A stretch of DNA of 64,000 bases. Source: Lentinus brumalis. Taxonomy: Eukaryota > Basidiomycota > Agaricomycetes > Polyporales > Polyporaceae. A program made the translations under genes and the position numbers. Where the stretch lies: assembly GCA_001792895.1 (NCBI GenBank), contig MARA01000007.1, positions 1,488,001 through 1,552,000 of the forward strand. The letters run 5' to 3'. Positions 12,304 through 24,179 of this stretch are shown here, in pieces; within the stretch, counting starts at the first letter, position 1, and each line of letters starts with the position of its first letter. The notes under the pieces are model-generated. The model was given only the letters and a program-made list of their open reading frames with translations, did not search any database and was not told where the DNA came from.

Positions 12304-12472
12304 ACGCGTCGCGACGCGCCCCATGTGACCAGACGCGTTAAACAAGACGCGTCAATAAGACCAAATAATTAATCAATCGTGTGAGCGCCGAAGCCTCTAG
12401 CCGCCGCCTCTCCCTTCACACTCCCCATCTTCCTCCTCGTCGTCGTCGTCGCCGAAGGCCCCTGACACGCGT
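12304..12472. promoter_or_regulatory. cluster of four ACGCGT (MCB-like) boxes upstream of Rif1
   Basis: ACGCGT occurs at 12304-12309, 12333-12338, 12347-12352 and 12467-12472, with a near match (ACGCGC) at 12314. All lie within 211 bases of the Rif1-like start codon. In yeasts ACGCGT is the MluI cell-cycle box bound by MBF, which drives G1/S genes. Binding here is inferred from the motif and clustering. Confidence 0.6.
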
Positions 12473-12514
12473 TTTGCGCCCTCCTCGCCACAAAATTCGC
12501 GACGACCACCGACG

Positions 12515-15500
12515 ATGAGCCTCCCCACACCTCCCGGCACGTCTCATAGGGACGAGAAGGAGAATCGTGCTCCGCGCTTTGGTCGCGTCTCCTGGTGCGA
12601 ACAGCCAGAGTACCATACGATTACTGCCAGTCCACCCCGCACGCTGTCGGCCAAGTCCAGCGTCGCGAAAGCTGGACCTTCTCGGCCCATCTTGAAGAGG
12701 ACCGCACACCCCGTCCTACACACTCTCGAAGAGGACGCCAAAGAGTCCACCCCAGAACCGGAGGACCCCCTCGCCGATCTACACTACCTCGACCACCCTG
12801 TTGCTCAAATCCTTGCTCCTGACGCGTCGTTGCGCGAGCTTATCCAATCCTACTCGATTCTCACCGCGCGGTTAAGGACCTCCGTCGCTGGCAACACCGA
12901 CGCGGACGCGTCATGGCCGCTCTTCCAGCCCCTCAGGAAACATCGTGCAGCATTTGTGCAGGCTGTGGTACGTGATCTCTGCCAAGTCTTCATCGACCCG
13001 CTCGAAGGATCGACTTCCGTGACCGACTCTCCCACGTCACCACGCGAACCACCCTCGACATCGTCCTTACCGTCGCCTCGAGAGAGTCCCAAGAAGAAGA
13101 AGAAGCAGGGCATGTCAGCAGAGCAGGTCAAGCGTGCCCGCGATCTATGTGGTGTATGCCATGCTGCGATGAGGCTGCTCCACGCGGTTTTCACTTCGCC
13201 ATCGCTTTGGAGTCTATTCGATGGTGAGTGGTAGCCGCCTGCCCTCGTCACGATTCTGACACCCGGTGAAGAAGAGGACCTGGGCTACATGTTGACACAA
13301 GTGCTCGCCATCCCTATGGCGAACCAGCTTCCCACCCCGAACGCGCGAAAGACATGCGCCTTGGCCATTTGGCTCATTCAGACGCAGCGCTTGCCTGCCG
13401 AAGTGCTCGAGCCCGCCCGGGACCGGATCGCTTATGCACTGCGCCGTGGCATCGAGGGCGAACTTGGCAAAGAAGGGAAGAAAGGTTCCCAGACAGACGG
13501 TCTGAAGGTACGCACCTCGACGACTTGGGTAGATATATGCGCTAAATAAGCCCCAGGCTATACATGACCTAGCGCTTTACCTTCCCGGCATCTTCGTGCC
13601 TGCGTTCTCGTCTCTGGTCGGCCCCATCCTCTCCTGCCTGCTCGCCCCGACGCTTGTCATCCGCAATCAAGCATGCCACGCCCTCGGTGGGCTCGCTCTA
13701 GCCGCGTCTTCCCTTCCTCCGAGCGAGGCGCACACACGCATGTCGACTGCTGTAGCGTCAAGCTTAGTGAAGTCGAACGATATCAGTCCCACGACGCCGT
13801 CGAAGAAGCGTGTCGATGTGAGCCCGTCGAAAGACTCCGTCCTCGTACGCACCCTCCGCACGACACTCCAAGCCCCAGAACCGAAGCACGCTGCTCAGGG
13901 TCCTGTCTGGGGCTTCAGCGTCATAGCACACCTCGTTGTCTTGCTCGGGCCCACCGTGTGGCTGCACGCAGAGTTGACGCGAACCGTCACCGCGCTGTTC
14001 TCTCTGGGCATGCGCCATCCGAAGAGCTCCGCGCGAGCCCTGGGGTGCCTAGCGTGGCGTGCCATGACCTGGGCGTTCTTCCGGCCGCCACATGTCAAGG
14101 TCGCCGTCGACACCGAGACGGATGGCGACGACGATTCCGCCACCGAAGACGACGCTGTCGCGGAGCGCAGCAGACATGACGAGACCCTCCGCGCGAACTT
14201 CAAGCTCCTCAGTACCGTCCTCGACATGGGGGCTGGTGTTTGCACCGTCGGGGCACTGCTCGGGCACGAGATGATCGACGACAAGCAAGTCCTCGTCGCC
14301 CTGGACATCTTGGGCTTTATGAGCCGTAAGGGTGGACAGACGTGCAAGGACGCGATGGACCTGACGCGACACTTGCTCAGCGCTGTATCGCCCGCCGAGA
14401 TGGCTGAAGACAAGGAGTGGGACCCGCGTAGGCTCCTCCCGCAAGATTTCTTCTCGGCGAACCCTGGGCTGCTGACGGCGGAATGGAAGACACTGTCGTC
14501 GACCGTGAAGGCGGTGATTGAGGAGTGCCCTCATATACCTGATATCAGGACGTTGTCGCAGGAGGAGATCTCGGGACCAGGTATGTGGGAGGCGTTCTTG
14601 GGGATTTGGAAGGATGGTCTTTCGGTATTGCGATTGGTGTGGGGCAGTGAAGCGGTGCCGGTGAGTCTCAAGCGGCGATGAGTGTCCGATTCATGCTGAC
14701 CTGTCACAGTCCGAAATCAGGGAAATTTGGTTCCATCTCCTGCAATGTAACGTCCGAACGATGTTGGGTATGTCGTCCGACCAAGTTCTGGAGCTATGTA
14801 CTCACTCATACTTTGCTAGATCGCGAGGATGACGAGGGCCTAGCCAAGCTCGCAGTTGCCGCCCGAGATGTGCTCCTTGGCATCTTGGAAGACCGAACTT
14901 TGGACTTCGCCATGCGCAAGGAGGAGTTCGACGAGGTCCCTACGTCGCCGATCAGGCCGACCGGTTCCAAGGGCAAGGCCGTGGATGAGCCCCTCCCTCA
15001 CTCGCGACGGAACTTCGCGGTCAAGCTCTTCCTCGTCCGCGACCTGTTTACGCTGACACGAGCAGTCATTCCTGCGGAACTCTTCGCGGAACTCGCCGAA
15101 TCGGTCTTGCGCTACCTCAATGTCCGTGAGGAGAGGCTCGTCGGCGACGTGCACTGCGCGGATCAGGTTCGCGAGCAGTGGGCATCTCTTTGCGCGGATG
15201 TCACCTTCGCCTGCGACACTTCCATCCTCCAAGCATTCTGGGAGAATACGCTCCGCAAGGGGCGGCGCGAGTCTGATTGGGACCCGGAAGTCCTTTCTAC
15301 AGTTTGGGAGGTCTTCGTCGAGCGTTGGGAGTCCGACGCCGCAGGCGACTCACCCAGCTGGGAGACTGCTGTTGTTCTGCTGTCCGCGCCGTTCATTGGG
15401 GGCAGCGACTGGGACATGGACAACGACGCGATCGACATTTGGGACAAGCTCCTCCGGCAGGCTATCGACACCGCGCTGGACCACGGCATCGACTCAACCA

Positions 15501-17631
15501 CACTCATCGACCAGATTGCTGGCCTCATCGCTACAAACCACAGCCCGTCCTCGACGGCTGCGGTGCGTGTCGCCGACCTCTTGTTGTCGAACGTGGAGAT
15601 CGCAGAGGCGCGCCAAGTGCCGAACGAGGTGTTGGAGTTTGCGAACGACACTCTCAACGCGGCGTACCCCCCGCGCCGAGGCATAAAGTCATGTGCATGT
15701 GGCTCATCCGCACGCTAACCCGTGTCATCGACGGATGCCCCCCGGAACTGTGCTTCTCGATGTTGGAGTTGATCGTGGAGGGCATGCGAACGTGGGTCGC
15801 CGACGAGTTCGACGTCTGCACCGTGGACGAATACTCTTGTGACGTAAGTCTGGAACACTTCATGCCACGCTGTACCATCATGCTGACAGCTCTCCGCAGA
15901 TTCTTCCCTTGTACCAGACAGTCTTGGTCAGCATGCAGGCGTTGCCAGTTGATACGCAGATTCTCGAGACCCTGGCGCCACTACTTGTGGCACCCTTCTC
16001 TGGACGGCTCGACAAGCACGCCGGCACTGTCGACGCATTTGACGAGTTTTGGCAGGCCGCTTACGCCGGACTGCCCGCACCGCCGTGTGGGTATCCTGAG
16101 CAGATCGTGCAGTGCTTGAACGTCGTTGCGAAGGCACGGCTCGAGGAGCAAGAGGACGAAGCATTGGTCGAGAATATGACGGCGGTCCAGGACGGCGAGG
16201 TCGAGAGTCCTATGCTTGAGCAACTGGCGAGAACAGAAGATGCGCTTGGCAGGGTTGAGGACGAGGAGGCCGTCGAGAGTGAAGACGAAGGCTCTGTTGT
16301 CGTCCCTTCACCGCGCACGCTTGCTGCGATGTCGGGGCCTGTGCCAATGCCAACCAGCCCCGTTCCCGTGGCCTTCTTCGACGCCCCGCTCCCCATCGCA
16401 CCCTCGACTCCCAAGACCAGCCCGCACCGCCGTCCGTATTCTCATTCCACTCCGTCGCGCTCGTACAATGTCGCTCCATATCCTATCGCGTCATCGGCGA
16501 TGGACGTGTCTCCCATCCGCGCACCGACCACGCCCAAGCGCTCGCCCGCCAAGTCGCATGCTGCGAAGAACAAGGAGAACCATTCACCTCTGCTGCACAT
16601 CCCGACTGTTACAGAACGGCTGGCGGCGCGCTCCCCTCTGCTTCTAGAGTCCATCCTGGGCAAGCGGCCTCGCAACGAGGACGCAGAGGACTTGGCTGCC
16701 CTCGACGAGAAAGCTCCGAAGATGAGCCGTCTAGATGCTTCGCCGCTAGCGCGCTTGGCAGTCAACAGCGTCCAAATCCATGCAGTCATGCACGACAGCT
16801 CGGATGCGGAGGTCCTGAAGGAGTTGCCTGCGGCGGATGACGTGGCGAAGCCCGTACAAGACGTCCGCGAGCCGTCCGCCCAAGACGACGCTTCATTGGT
16901 CGCATCCCTTCCGCCGAGTCCGACGCCAATCTCGCGCAAACGCAAAGGCGTCTTCTTGGACGCTGTTGAAGTGCCTGCGGTGGAGACGATCATTCGGGCC
17001 CGACGCCGGCTTAGCATGACACCCTTGACCGAGGAGAACCATGCGTCTACGTCTTCACTGTCTGCTCCTCATCCGCCGCTCCGGCGCACGCGATCGGCTA
17101 CCAAACTCTTTGAAACCGGCTTCCAAAAGCTGGGAACTCCGAAAAGACGAAGGGTGGGCCGTGCAGAGGAGCTGCGCGGAGAGGCTGCAGATTTGTCTTC
17201 GCCCCTCCGGTCCCTCCGTGATAGTCAAATGTTCGGCAGTGGTGAGTAATATTGCTTAAATTGAGCTCGGGGTTCTCTCTCAAATACTCACTGTGTTTTC
17301 TCATCCTCCTTCAGATGATTCCATCATGATGGCATCGCCCAACTTGAACGATGCCCAAGACCTCCCTCCTTCTGACGATGATGTGCATGTCGGACAGGTG
17401 ACACCCCACCGCCTCGTCTCTCCCGCCATCCGCCGAATCCATCATACCGATCTTAATTCGGATCCGCCGAGCAGCGACGACTCGTCCGAGTCGACGAGCC
17501 CTACGATCGAGCGCGTCTCACGCAAAATCGCAAGGCTGAGCAGCGAACGTTTCTTTAGGTCGAAGTCCATGTTCAGCGGTCTTCGCTTGAGCGGCTCCTC
17601 CTCGTCATCTGCGCTCGGAAGTGATCTGTGA
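12515..17631 (+). CDS. RIF1: Rif1-like telomere/replication-timing protein
   Basis: Probable Rif1: a nuclear HEAT-repeat protein that recruits protein phosphatase 1 to delay origin firing and acts at telomeres and breaks. About eight exons give roughly 1,550 codons. Residues 24-27 (RVSW) and 58-61 (PILK) match RVxF- and SILK-type PP1 docking motifs at the N-terminus, where fungal Rif1 carries them; KEN at 15-17 fits an APC/C degron. The helical region includes YLPGIFVPAFSSLVGPILSC, NQACHALGGLALA (about 13575-13710) and FSLGMRHPKSSARALGCLAW (about 14000-14060). The C-terminal third is disordered, basic and rich in SP/TP sites, ending at 17631. The frame breaks once, at the C6 run 15667-15672: one extra C would join NAAYPP to PRHKVMCMWLIRTL. 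I read this as a sequencing or assembly error, but a real lesion is possible. Confidence 0.82.
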
Positions 17632-18430
17632 TGCGCGCAGCTGTACCCCGGTTTCGTTACAACGCCGATGTTTCTCACTAGGCTCTGTATGCAATGACGC
17701 GCTATCTCTTACCTCCGAATCCTTCTACTGTCGTAAAGTGATGTGAAGCAATACCTGACCTGCTGCAATTGTAACATATCCCGCGCACCCTAGTCTCTTA
17801 CCTACATACCTCTTGATATGGTCATAGTACTTCCACATGCATCATGTACCTTGTTGTCGCTACACGGGATGGATCGTTTTCCGGAATTCTTTCCCTCAGT
17901 TCCGGGTGTTGTGTCATGCACATGAGCACGACATGCACTGATTCATGCACTGACTTCGCTTCTATTGCGGTCAGTTTGATCTTGGGTTTCATTGCCTGTC
18001 AGTGTCAGTGCTGGGTCGTTGTTCAACGGAAACATGGGCCCATCGAGCGTCCAAGAAGGTGCGAAGGTCGCAAACGTGTGCAAGAGCACCGCCACCACGA
18101 GTTGCCGGACTTGGATCAGAATGTTGCTCCACTCGTCGGTTCTTCCTCCCCACTTCAGGCCGGTTGCCATGCATGTTGAACCTCAGGTGCGCACAGTAAG
18201 AAATGCCAAACCGTGCCCTCCTTCCTTGTGTGTTCAGCTGCGACACCATTAACCTCCGCGTTACAGGTCCTGAGCATGTGCGTCGCATATTGCATGAGCT
18301 TTCACCCGGAAAGCGGACGGCGGTGCTGTATACGCGTTAGACAAGCGGCCGCGTAGAGTCCCCCAGAGATGGCAGTGGTCATGAAACAACGCTAGCCGAA
18401 TTGCGACGACAAACCTCTCCAGCCGAGAGG
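17632..18430. other. intergenic region, no supported gene
   Basis: About 800 bases between the Rif1 stop and the promoter of Kre9-like copy 2. Short overlapping open frames only; nothing recognisable. Confidence 0.5.
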
Positions 18431-18437
18431 TATTTAA
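18431..18437 (+). promoter_or_regulatory. TATA-like element of Kre9-like copy 2
   Basis: TATTTAA lies 186 bases before the start at 18617 and is followed by a long C/T-rich tract typical of highly expressed fungal promoters. Confidence 0.45.
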
Positions 18438-18616
18438 TGTCTTCGGCTACGACACCGTTGCGCCCATAGCATCCTTGCTCTCTGTCTCCCCCTCCGTTCA
18501 CGTCCCTCCCCTCTCGTCTCGCGGCCCCGTCGTTCGTTGCTCCGGCACCTTCACTCCTTTCTTACGAGACCAATACCCTCAATACCCGCCCCTCGAACCT
18601 CAAACGCACCGCCGCC

Positions 18617-19174
18617 ATGTTCGCCTCCACCAAGCTCATTGCCGCCTTCTCCGTTGTCGCCGCGGCTGCCGCCGCAGTCCTTGCCGCGCCCGCGGTCTTC
18701 GACCCCTCCGGGGCCAAGATCGACATCGTGTACCGCCCGCACCTCACCTCTCCGGTCGAGGGCGACTCCTGGCCCATCGGCTCCCAACAAACTGTCACCT
18801 GGGACGCGTCCGACATCCCTCCCGAGGCTCTGTACCAGACCGGTGTCCTCCTCCTCGGCCACCTCGTGGACGGGAGCTCCAACGAGCACCTCGACATCGG
18901 TGAGTGCCTGCATATTCACGAACAGGCGGCCGGGTCGCTCATGCACAGCTGCGCCATGATGCTGCAGAAAACCCCCTTGCTTCGGGCTTCCAGATCAAGA
19001 ACGGTGCCGTCAACGTGACGGTGCCGAAGGTGTTCCCGCGCAACGATTACATCGTCGTTCGTACGTATCTCTGCTGCTGTATGGTCAGGTGTCCGCATGC
19101 TCATGTTGATGCTCCCCTCAGTGATTGGTGACTCTGGCAATGCCTCCGGCAAGTTCAGCATCACTCTTGTATGA
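18617..19174 (+). CDS. small secreted Kre9/Knh1-like protein, copy 2
   Basis: Exons 18617-18899, 18968-19060 and 19122-19174 encode 142 residues. MFASTKLIAAFSVVAAAAAA is a signal peptide with an alanine-rich core. Then come TSPVEGDSWPIGSQQTVTWD, EHLDIENPLASGFQI, VTVPKVFPRNDYIVV and LIGDSGNASGKFSI, matching copy 1 block by block, including the 93-base middle exon. It ends in LV shortly after the last strand, with no GPI signal. It is likely secreted. The role in beta-glucan or cell-wall biology is inferred from the Kre9/Knh1 family only. The region before the start is pyrimidine-rich. Confidence 0.87.
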
Positions 19175-19437
19175 TCTGTTGGGCTAGGTATGGGATGTAT
19201 GGACGAGATTGTGAACGATTCGACAGTTTGCATGGACATTAGGATTACACCTTCGTGGACTTGGATTATACACTCGTTATTCTGTGCAAGTAGTCGTGAG
19301 CATAGTTCATCTTACCACGGAAGTCCTGTGTGACGATCAATCACTATGAGCGTACGCAGAGCAGGAATTGGTGACCATCGTCAGTAGTTCGGCGCGCAAT
19401 ACGAGCAGACAAAACAATGGGTACCTTCCAGCGAGAC

Positions 19438-19441
19438 AAAA
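19438..19441 (-). terminator. RNA polymerase III terminator of tRNA-Leu
   Basis: A TTTT run on the minus strand three bases downstream of the tRNA 3' end, the minimal Pol III stop signal. Confidence 0.6.
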
Positions 19442-19444
19442 TAT

Positions 19445-19533
19445 GACAACAGTGGGATTCGAACCCACGCCCTTTCGGACCAGATAGGACAACATCCTGA
19501 TTCTGGCGCCTTAGACCGCTCGGCCATATTGCC
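19445..19533 (-). tRNA. tRNA-Leu (anticodon CAG) with short intron
   Basis: The minus strand folds as a tRNA: acceptor GGCAATA with TGTTGTC (two G-U pairs), D-arm region GCCGAGCGGTCTAAGGC, anticodon stem CCAGA/TCTGG, a long variable arm (TCCGAAAGGGC) and a T-arm GTGGG-TTCGAAT-CCCAC. The anticodon loop reads A-T-CAG-G, followed by about 10 extra bases before the final loop base, a canonical intron position after base 37. The long variable arm and D-arm sequence indicate Leu rather than Ser. The 3' CCA is not encoded, as in eukaryotes. Confidence 0.9.
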
Positions 19534-19663
19534 ATGTAACAGCAACCAGGTAGCATAGATAGTACATAGATGCAGAGTCCATGCTATGAATAGCACAACC
19601 GCGCCTCGTCCATGACCTCACGCGTCAATCTGGTCCGGAATCCCTGACCGCGCATAGGACGAG

Positions 19664-19671
19664 TATATATA
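19664..19671 (+). promoter_or_regulatory. TATA box of the cysteine-tailed small protein gene
   Basis: TATATATA about 110 bases before the start at 19776, followed by a C/T-rich leader. Confidence 0.5.
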
Positions 19672-19775
19672 CACTCCATACATACCCATGCGTCCGAACG
19701 ATCCGTTCTTGCGCCCCTCTCCTACCTCGCACACCGACTCCTTTCCCCTTTCTTACCCCAAAGTCTCACTACGCA

Positions 19776-20322
19776 ATGGATGCCCCGAAGCCTGTCATGA
19801 CCACCTCTTCCCAACCCCAGGCCGTCCAGATGAGTACGTTGCCATGGACCGTGTTCGTCAAAAACCGACTTATAGCATGGTCGCCAGACGTGATGAGCCC
19901 GCCCACGCGCGAGAGCAACCAGACTCACCAGGAGTGCCAACGTAAGCGTGGCCTTGCTGAACGTCTCCGTGGTGGAGGTGCCGGGAAGGTAAGGACCATT
20001 TAATGCCACACACGTCCGAGGGTCTCATAGACGTCTGCGACGACAGGACTGTTTCCTCGGCTTGATCGAGTGCTTCCTCTGCTTCGGTGAGTGGTCTCCT
20101 GTTGCTCAGCTAATGCATTCGCTAACGTTTCTGTGTAGAGTGCTGCAAAGTAAGTGACGACGACTTCAAATTGCTCCTCACCATTCTCATGCTCGCCCGC
20201 TTCGCAGGATTGCTGCGAGTGCTGCGCGGACATCATCTGTACGTCCAGCCATTGCGTCCCAAGTAACGTGGGGTTTCTGACGTCGTACCACTCCAGGTTG
20301 CCCGTGCGAGATGTGCTGTTGA
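19776..20322 (+). CDS. small cysteine-tailed protein, 92 aa (CYSTM-like)
   Basis: Six exons (19776-19833, 19876-19988, 20047-20086, 20139-20149, 20208-20238, 20297-20322) give 279 coding bases in one frame. The first half is polar and Gln/Pro/Ser-rich, then RKRGLAERLRGGGAGK. The last 36 residues begin DCFLGLIECFLCFECC and end ADIICCPCEMCC, with 14 cysteines in all. Exon 4 is only 11 bases. No signal peptide is present. A polar head with a short hydrophobic, Cys-dense tail recalls CYSTM-type stress proteins, which sit at membranes through a palmitoylated or cysteine-rich segment. I recall similar unnamed basidiomycete proteins but cannot name a function. The first intron (19834-19875, 42 nt) is the least certain join. 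Confidence 0.7.
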
Positions 20323-21993
20323 GCGCGGAGAGGCCTCGCCGAAGGCACGTTGGATGTTGCCGCATGACGTACGGCGCAGTAGAAACTAGGACTCAGTCGC
20401 ATGGACCGAGTATCAGTAGCCTAGTGTATTCATACACTGGATTGTCAGCGCTTAGTACTTATGACGCGTATATGTATGACTTGAATCTCCTCCGGCCACT
20501 GCAGGACCGCGGAGTGGGGCTCAACGCACGGTGCTCGCTGGTGCGCGCCGAAGCCCACCAAGTGTGCCTGAGCTTCTGCGTCATTGCCGGGCCACTGGAT
20601 TCACCGACACGCTAAAGGCTCCAAAAATAGCACTTACAAGATGTGTTCATGCCGCAGGCACTGATCAACCTACACCGCTTGCTACGTAGCAGGTTCGTAT
20701 GTAGCCAGTAGCATCATACGCGGAGTGCCGCCGACAGGAGTGACCTATCAAATGAAGTCCGCCCATCGACGAAGCCATCGCGCACCCGACGGTAGTTCTG
20801 TCTCGGACCTCAGAACACCACCCCTAAACTAACACACGCCATGGCGGCGTGGGTGATGTCTCCCGAGGAAGATGGAGGCTGACTGCGAAGCCTCGCCAGG
20901 GGACTTGGTCGATGTCCATGACAGCACGCCGCCGTGTGCGCTCCGCGACCGAAAAGAAGAGGGAAGTGAACTGCTCAACTCACCGAGAGGAGGAACACGT
21001 TGGCCGCGATAAGCTGCGCACCATACATCGGTGTGAGCTTCATGCACGGGGGCCTGACTTCAGTATTCCCTGGAGGGATCCGGATCCAGCGCCCATCATG
21101 GTGATTACAGGGGCGTAATGTGCGCGGTCAGTTCGGCCATATATCTTGACCACCCCACTGGGTGCATGCCCGAGACGCGGACGCGCTCTCGTTGAACCTG
21201 CGAGCATATCAGACCAGTCGCGCTGGAGGGGGCGAGGATATCATAACGGCGTTCGGAGGCGTTCGATGGGTATGATGAAGGGGTAGGGGGGTCCGTGTTC
21301 GCCCTGCGCAGTAGCAATAATAGAACGTCCATTGCATCTGAGCGAATGAGCGAAGATGAGCGACCGTCGACGAGTGAGAGCAGATGTGGCAATAGCACAG
21401 ACTCACAAGAAGGTATCACGGCCTACACGCGATGCGTGCCTATCCAGACCGTCCCATCCTGTATGTTGCGCGTAGCGTCCATTATCCCGTCTGCGGCTTG
21501 GAATCGGATTTGACCCGACGCTGACGCAGCTCACAGTAAGTACGAAAGGTCGTGTCGTGGTGGTGGAAGAACAGCAAGAGCTGAGCCGGCGCTTGGTGAT
21601 GGCGTCAGCCATGATTCGCCTTCGGTCATCGACCGAAAAGGCACCTCAGCGGAGAGCTATACTGAACGCTTCGCACTAGCGGGTTTTGTGCACTGCTTAT
21701 ACAGAGTGTAAAGTAGCAGCCAAACCCTCTCCAGCTCGGGACTTGAGTCGCGAAGCTACGCGGTCACGTGTACGACGCGTCCATGTCACTGGTTAGCAGC
21801 GACGTCGGCCACTGAGTCTTGTCAACACTCCTGGACCGTCCTGGTCTCTCCGCCACCACAGTCACTTCAGACAGATGAGACAGACATGCAACATTGACTT
21901 TCCAAGACCTTGTGGTTGTACGTGGGTAGCCTGGTGATATAGAGGTCAAGAAACTAGAGCGGAATACACAAAACCAAGACATCCTCCAATCGG
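20323..21993. other. 1.7-kb region, no supported gene
   Basis: Open frames are short and unsupported. A minus-strand stretch near 21000-21110 stays open through a hydrophobic segment (MKLTPMYGAQLIAANVFLLS) ending at a GTGAGT donor, which could be a remnant or a small exon. I found no acceptable downstream exon. Confidence 0.4.
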
Positions 21994-23837
21994 TCACTGC
22001 GGTAGATGCTCGCCCAGGCCCTGAGTATCCTCCATAGCGGGCGCCACAGCCCGTACGGGCAACACCTCCCTCATCCTCCGTGCCCAGCTACGCTCCTGCT
22101 GCCGGACAAGGCCGAGTCCTCGGACGAGCGCGGCCACCTGTCTCCAACGCGTCTCGTACGTCCAGGCGCCCTCCGTGTGCTCATCGGCGACAACTTCGTA
22201 GACAAATACGCTCTCCCAGCCGTCGGTGACCTTCGAGAGCAGCGGCAGGTGGTCGGACAGAAATGACGCGACCGGAGCGACGTCTGCCTCCGCGATCTTC
22301 GACCACCCTACGCACAAGTCGGCCAAACGCGGTATCGTCGGACACACCGAAGGCCGTGCAGGAGCGTCGCAACCGGTACCGTCTGCTGAGTCCGAAACCG
22401 TCGTCATTGTCGTATCCAGAGGGAGACCCAGTCGCTGGAGCTTCTTGCAGCTCTCGAAGAGAGGAATTAATCCCGCGAGACGGACGTGGGCAGGAGGGCG
22501 GACGCCGAGATCATCGAATCCGTGAAAACTGCTACAGAGTTCGAGCCTGGAGATATCCGGCCAGGCGATCGCCATGCGCGCTACGAGCAAGTCGTCAACA
22601 ACGATCGGACAAGAGGCCATGTCCAGGGTCGACAGTTGAGGAAGAGCGAGTAGTGGCCCCAGGATCTCTGAAGGAAGGGTCTCCTGGTCAGGAGCCACCT
22701 CGTCGGGATCGTTCGGGTCCCTCGGCATAGGATCGCGAAGGCGAAGCTGGAGGTGTTCCAATCCGGAGTGGTGAAGCGCAACGATCGACATAAACTCTCG
22801 AGCGTCTTCAGGGGACACGTCGGCTAGCATGCAGATGTCGATGTACGTTAGGGAGCGCGAGGCGGCGGAGCGGAGTAGGCAATGCACGACGGCCATGTCA
22901 TCCACAGTGTAGGACACTTTGGCGAGGGATCGGAAAGGGCGAGTAGAGCGCATGCGCGCGAAAGCGTCAACGGTATGTTGACCGGATCCAAAGACACGAA
23001 CTTGCAGGTCTCGCAGATGGGGCAAGTGGGAGAGGATGGCGAGAGTGGAGGCGCCCACCGGGGTGTAGGATGTTTGAACGGTCGTCAGGGACTTGAGACA
23101 GAGGAGCGCCGTGAGCAGAGTTTGGTACTTCGGGCGGTTGCAATGGCTGAACTCGAGGGAGATATGTCGAACAGGAGGGTTCGTGACGTGCAGTTTCTCA
23201 AAGAGACGTCTGAGACTACGCCGCAAGTGCGCACCGCGCCCGCTACTCCTCCGCACGTAGACGGTAAGTTGCTTCAGGACAGATGAGATCAGAATATGAA
23301 TAGGGACAAGAGCGACCGAGCAATTGACAGTGAGCGACAGTGAACGCAGCCGAGGAAGAAGATGAGGCGTAGGCCGAAACTGTTCGAGAGCCGTCCATGC
23401 ACTTTCGTCGAGCGCAATGCCCCGCCAATGTGAGACATCGTGCAACGCCTTGACACGACATGCATAACCAAGGAATCGCGCGTAGTCTCTTGATAGGAGT
23501 GGCCGCGTGAACTTCTGGTAGCAGAAAACATGTTCGACGCGGTTCAACGATACACAGAAGAGATCGTAGGACATACCACCAATGTTCGGCACCCTCCCTT
23601 CTCCTCGCGTGGTTCGATAACCCACAAGTCGCGCGGCATGGTGAAGATGAGAGGTACGATGGACGGTAGATGGCCCCAAAGCATGTCGAGCGCCGGCTCT
23701 GAGAAGCGGCGACAGACCCTCGCTAGTGCAGAAATAGTGACCAGGTCTTCCGGGGAGGGCGGCGAGCGGTCCTCCGAGCGCAGATGAGATACGATCTGGA
23801 GGAGCAAATCCGGTGAGAGGGCTTGGATGAAGGCCAT
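21994..23837 (-). CDS. F-box/LRR-like protein A
   Basis: Predicted SCF ubiquitin-ligase substrate receptor. Exon 1 (23577-23837) carries the F-box: ALSPDLLLQIVSHLRS, LVTISALARVCRRFSEPALD, LWGHLPSIVPLIF. A 62-nt intron (GTATGT...CCAG) leads to exon 2 (21994-23514), starting KFTRPLLSRDYARFLGYACR; together 593 residues. Exon 2 is built of leucine-spaced segments (HLLPRLRSLSLTVN, LSHLPHLRDLQVRVF, LPQLSTLDMA), an irregular LRR-like solenoid that would bind the substrate. A longer read-through frame from 24054 exists but replaces the F-box with junk, so the spliced model is preferred. The frame is intact. It is divergent from F-box B, sharing a 342-bp upstream region. Confidence 0.85.
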
Positions 23838-24023
23838 TGCGGTTCAGAATGTTCAACAAAGGGAACAGGACTGATGGCGGCGGTATGGGAGAGACCGTTG
23901 GGGCTTTCGGTTGGAGGCGAACATCGGAACAACTTGCTGGTCGGCGTGAGGGTGAAGGCGAAAGTGACTGTACCCTCTGAGCTGAGATCTTCACAACGCG
24001 AGACAGCCTGCCCGGAACCAAGA

Positions 24024-24079
24024 CGCGGTCACATGAGCAACGCGTCTCTTCCATGATGCATCATTGCATGATCCCACGG
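24024..24079 (+). promoter_or_regulatory. conserved promoter block of F-box B
   Basis: Contains CGCGGTCACATG (24024-24035), ACGCGTC (near 24040) and TTGCATGATCCCACGG (24064-24079). The same three elements in the same order, with different spacing, precede F-box E on the other strand (35929-35972). The block also lies within the shared upstream region of F-box A. Confidence 0.55.
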
Positions 24080-24179
24080 ACAGTGATCGACGTTGTTTGC
24101 TGGCAGCATCGCGCGGCAAATACCCACTCTCCCTTCACGTCCTTGTGCTCCTAGCCTCCTACCACTCCTGCTTGCTTCG

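Noticed and set aside
15655..15720. Small intron instead of a frameshift in Rif1
   Set aside because: Only weak donors (GTGTTG) exist, and removing sequence would delete part of an otherwise continuous helical block.
23838..24054. 686-codon minus-strand frame extending F-box A upstream to 24054
   Set aside because: The extra N-terminus overlaps the F-box exon in a different frame and has no domain. The spliced model with the 62-nt intron recovers a clear F-box.
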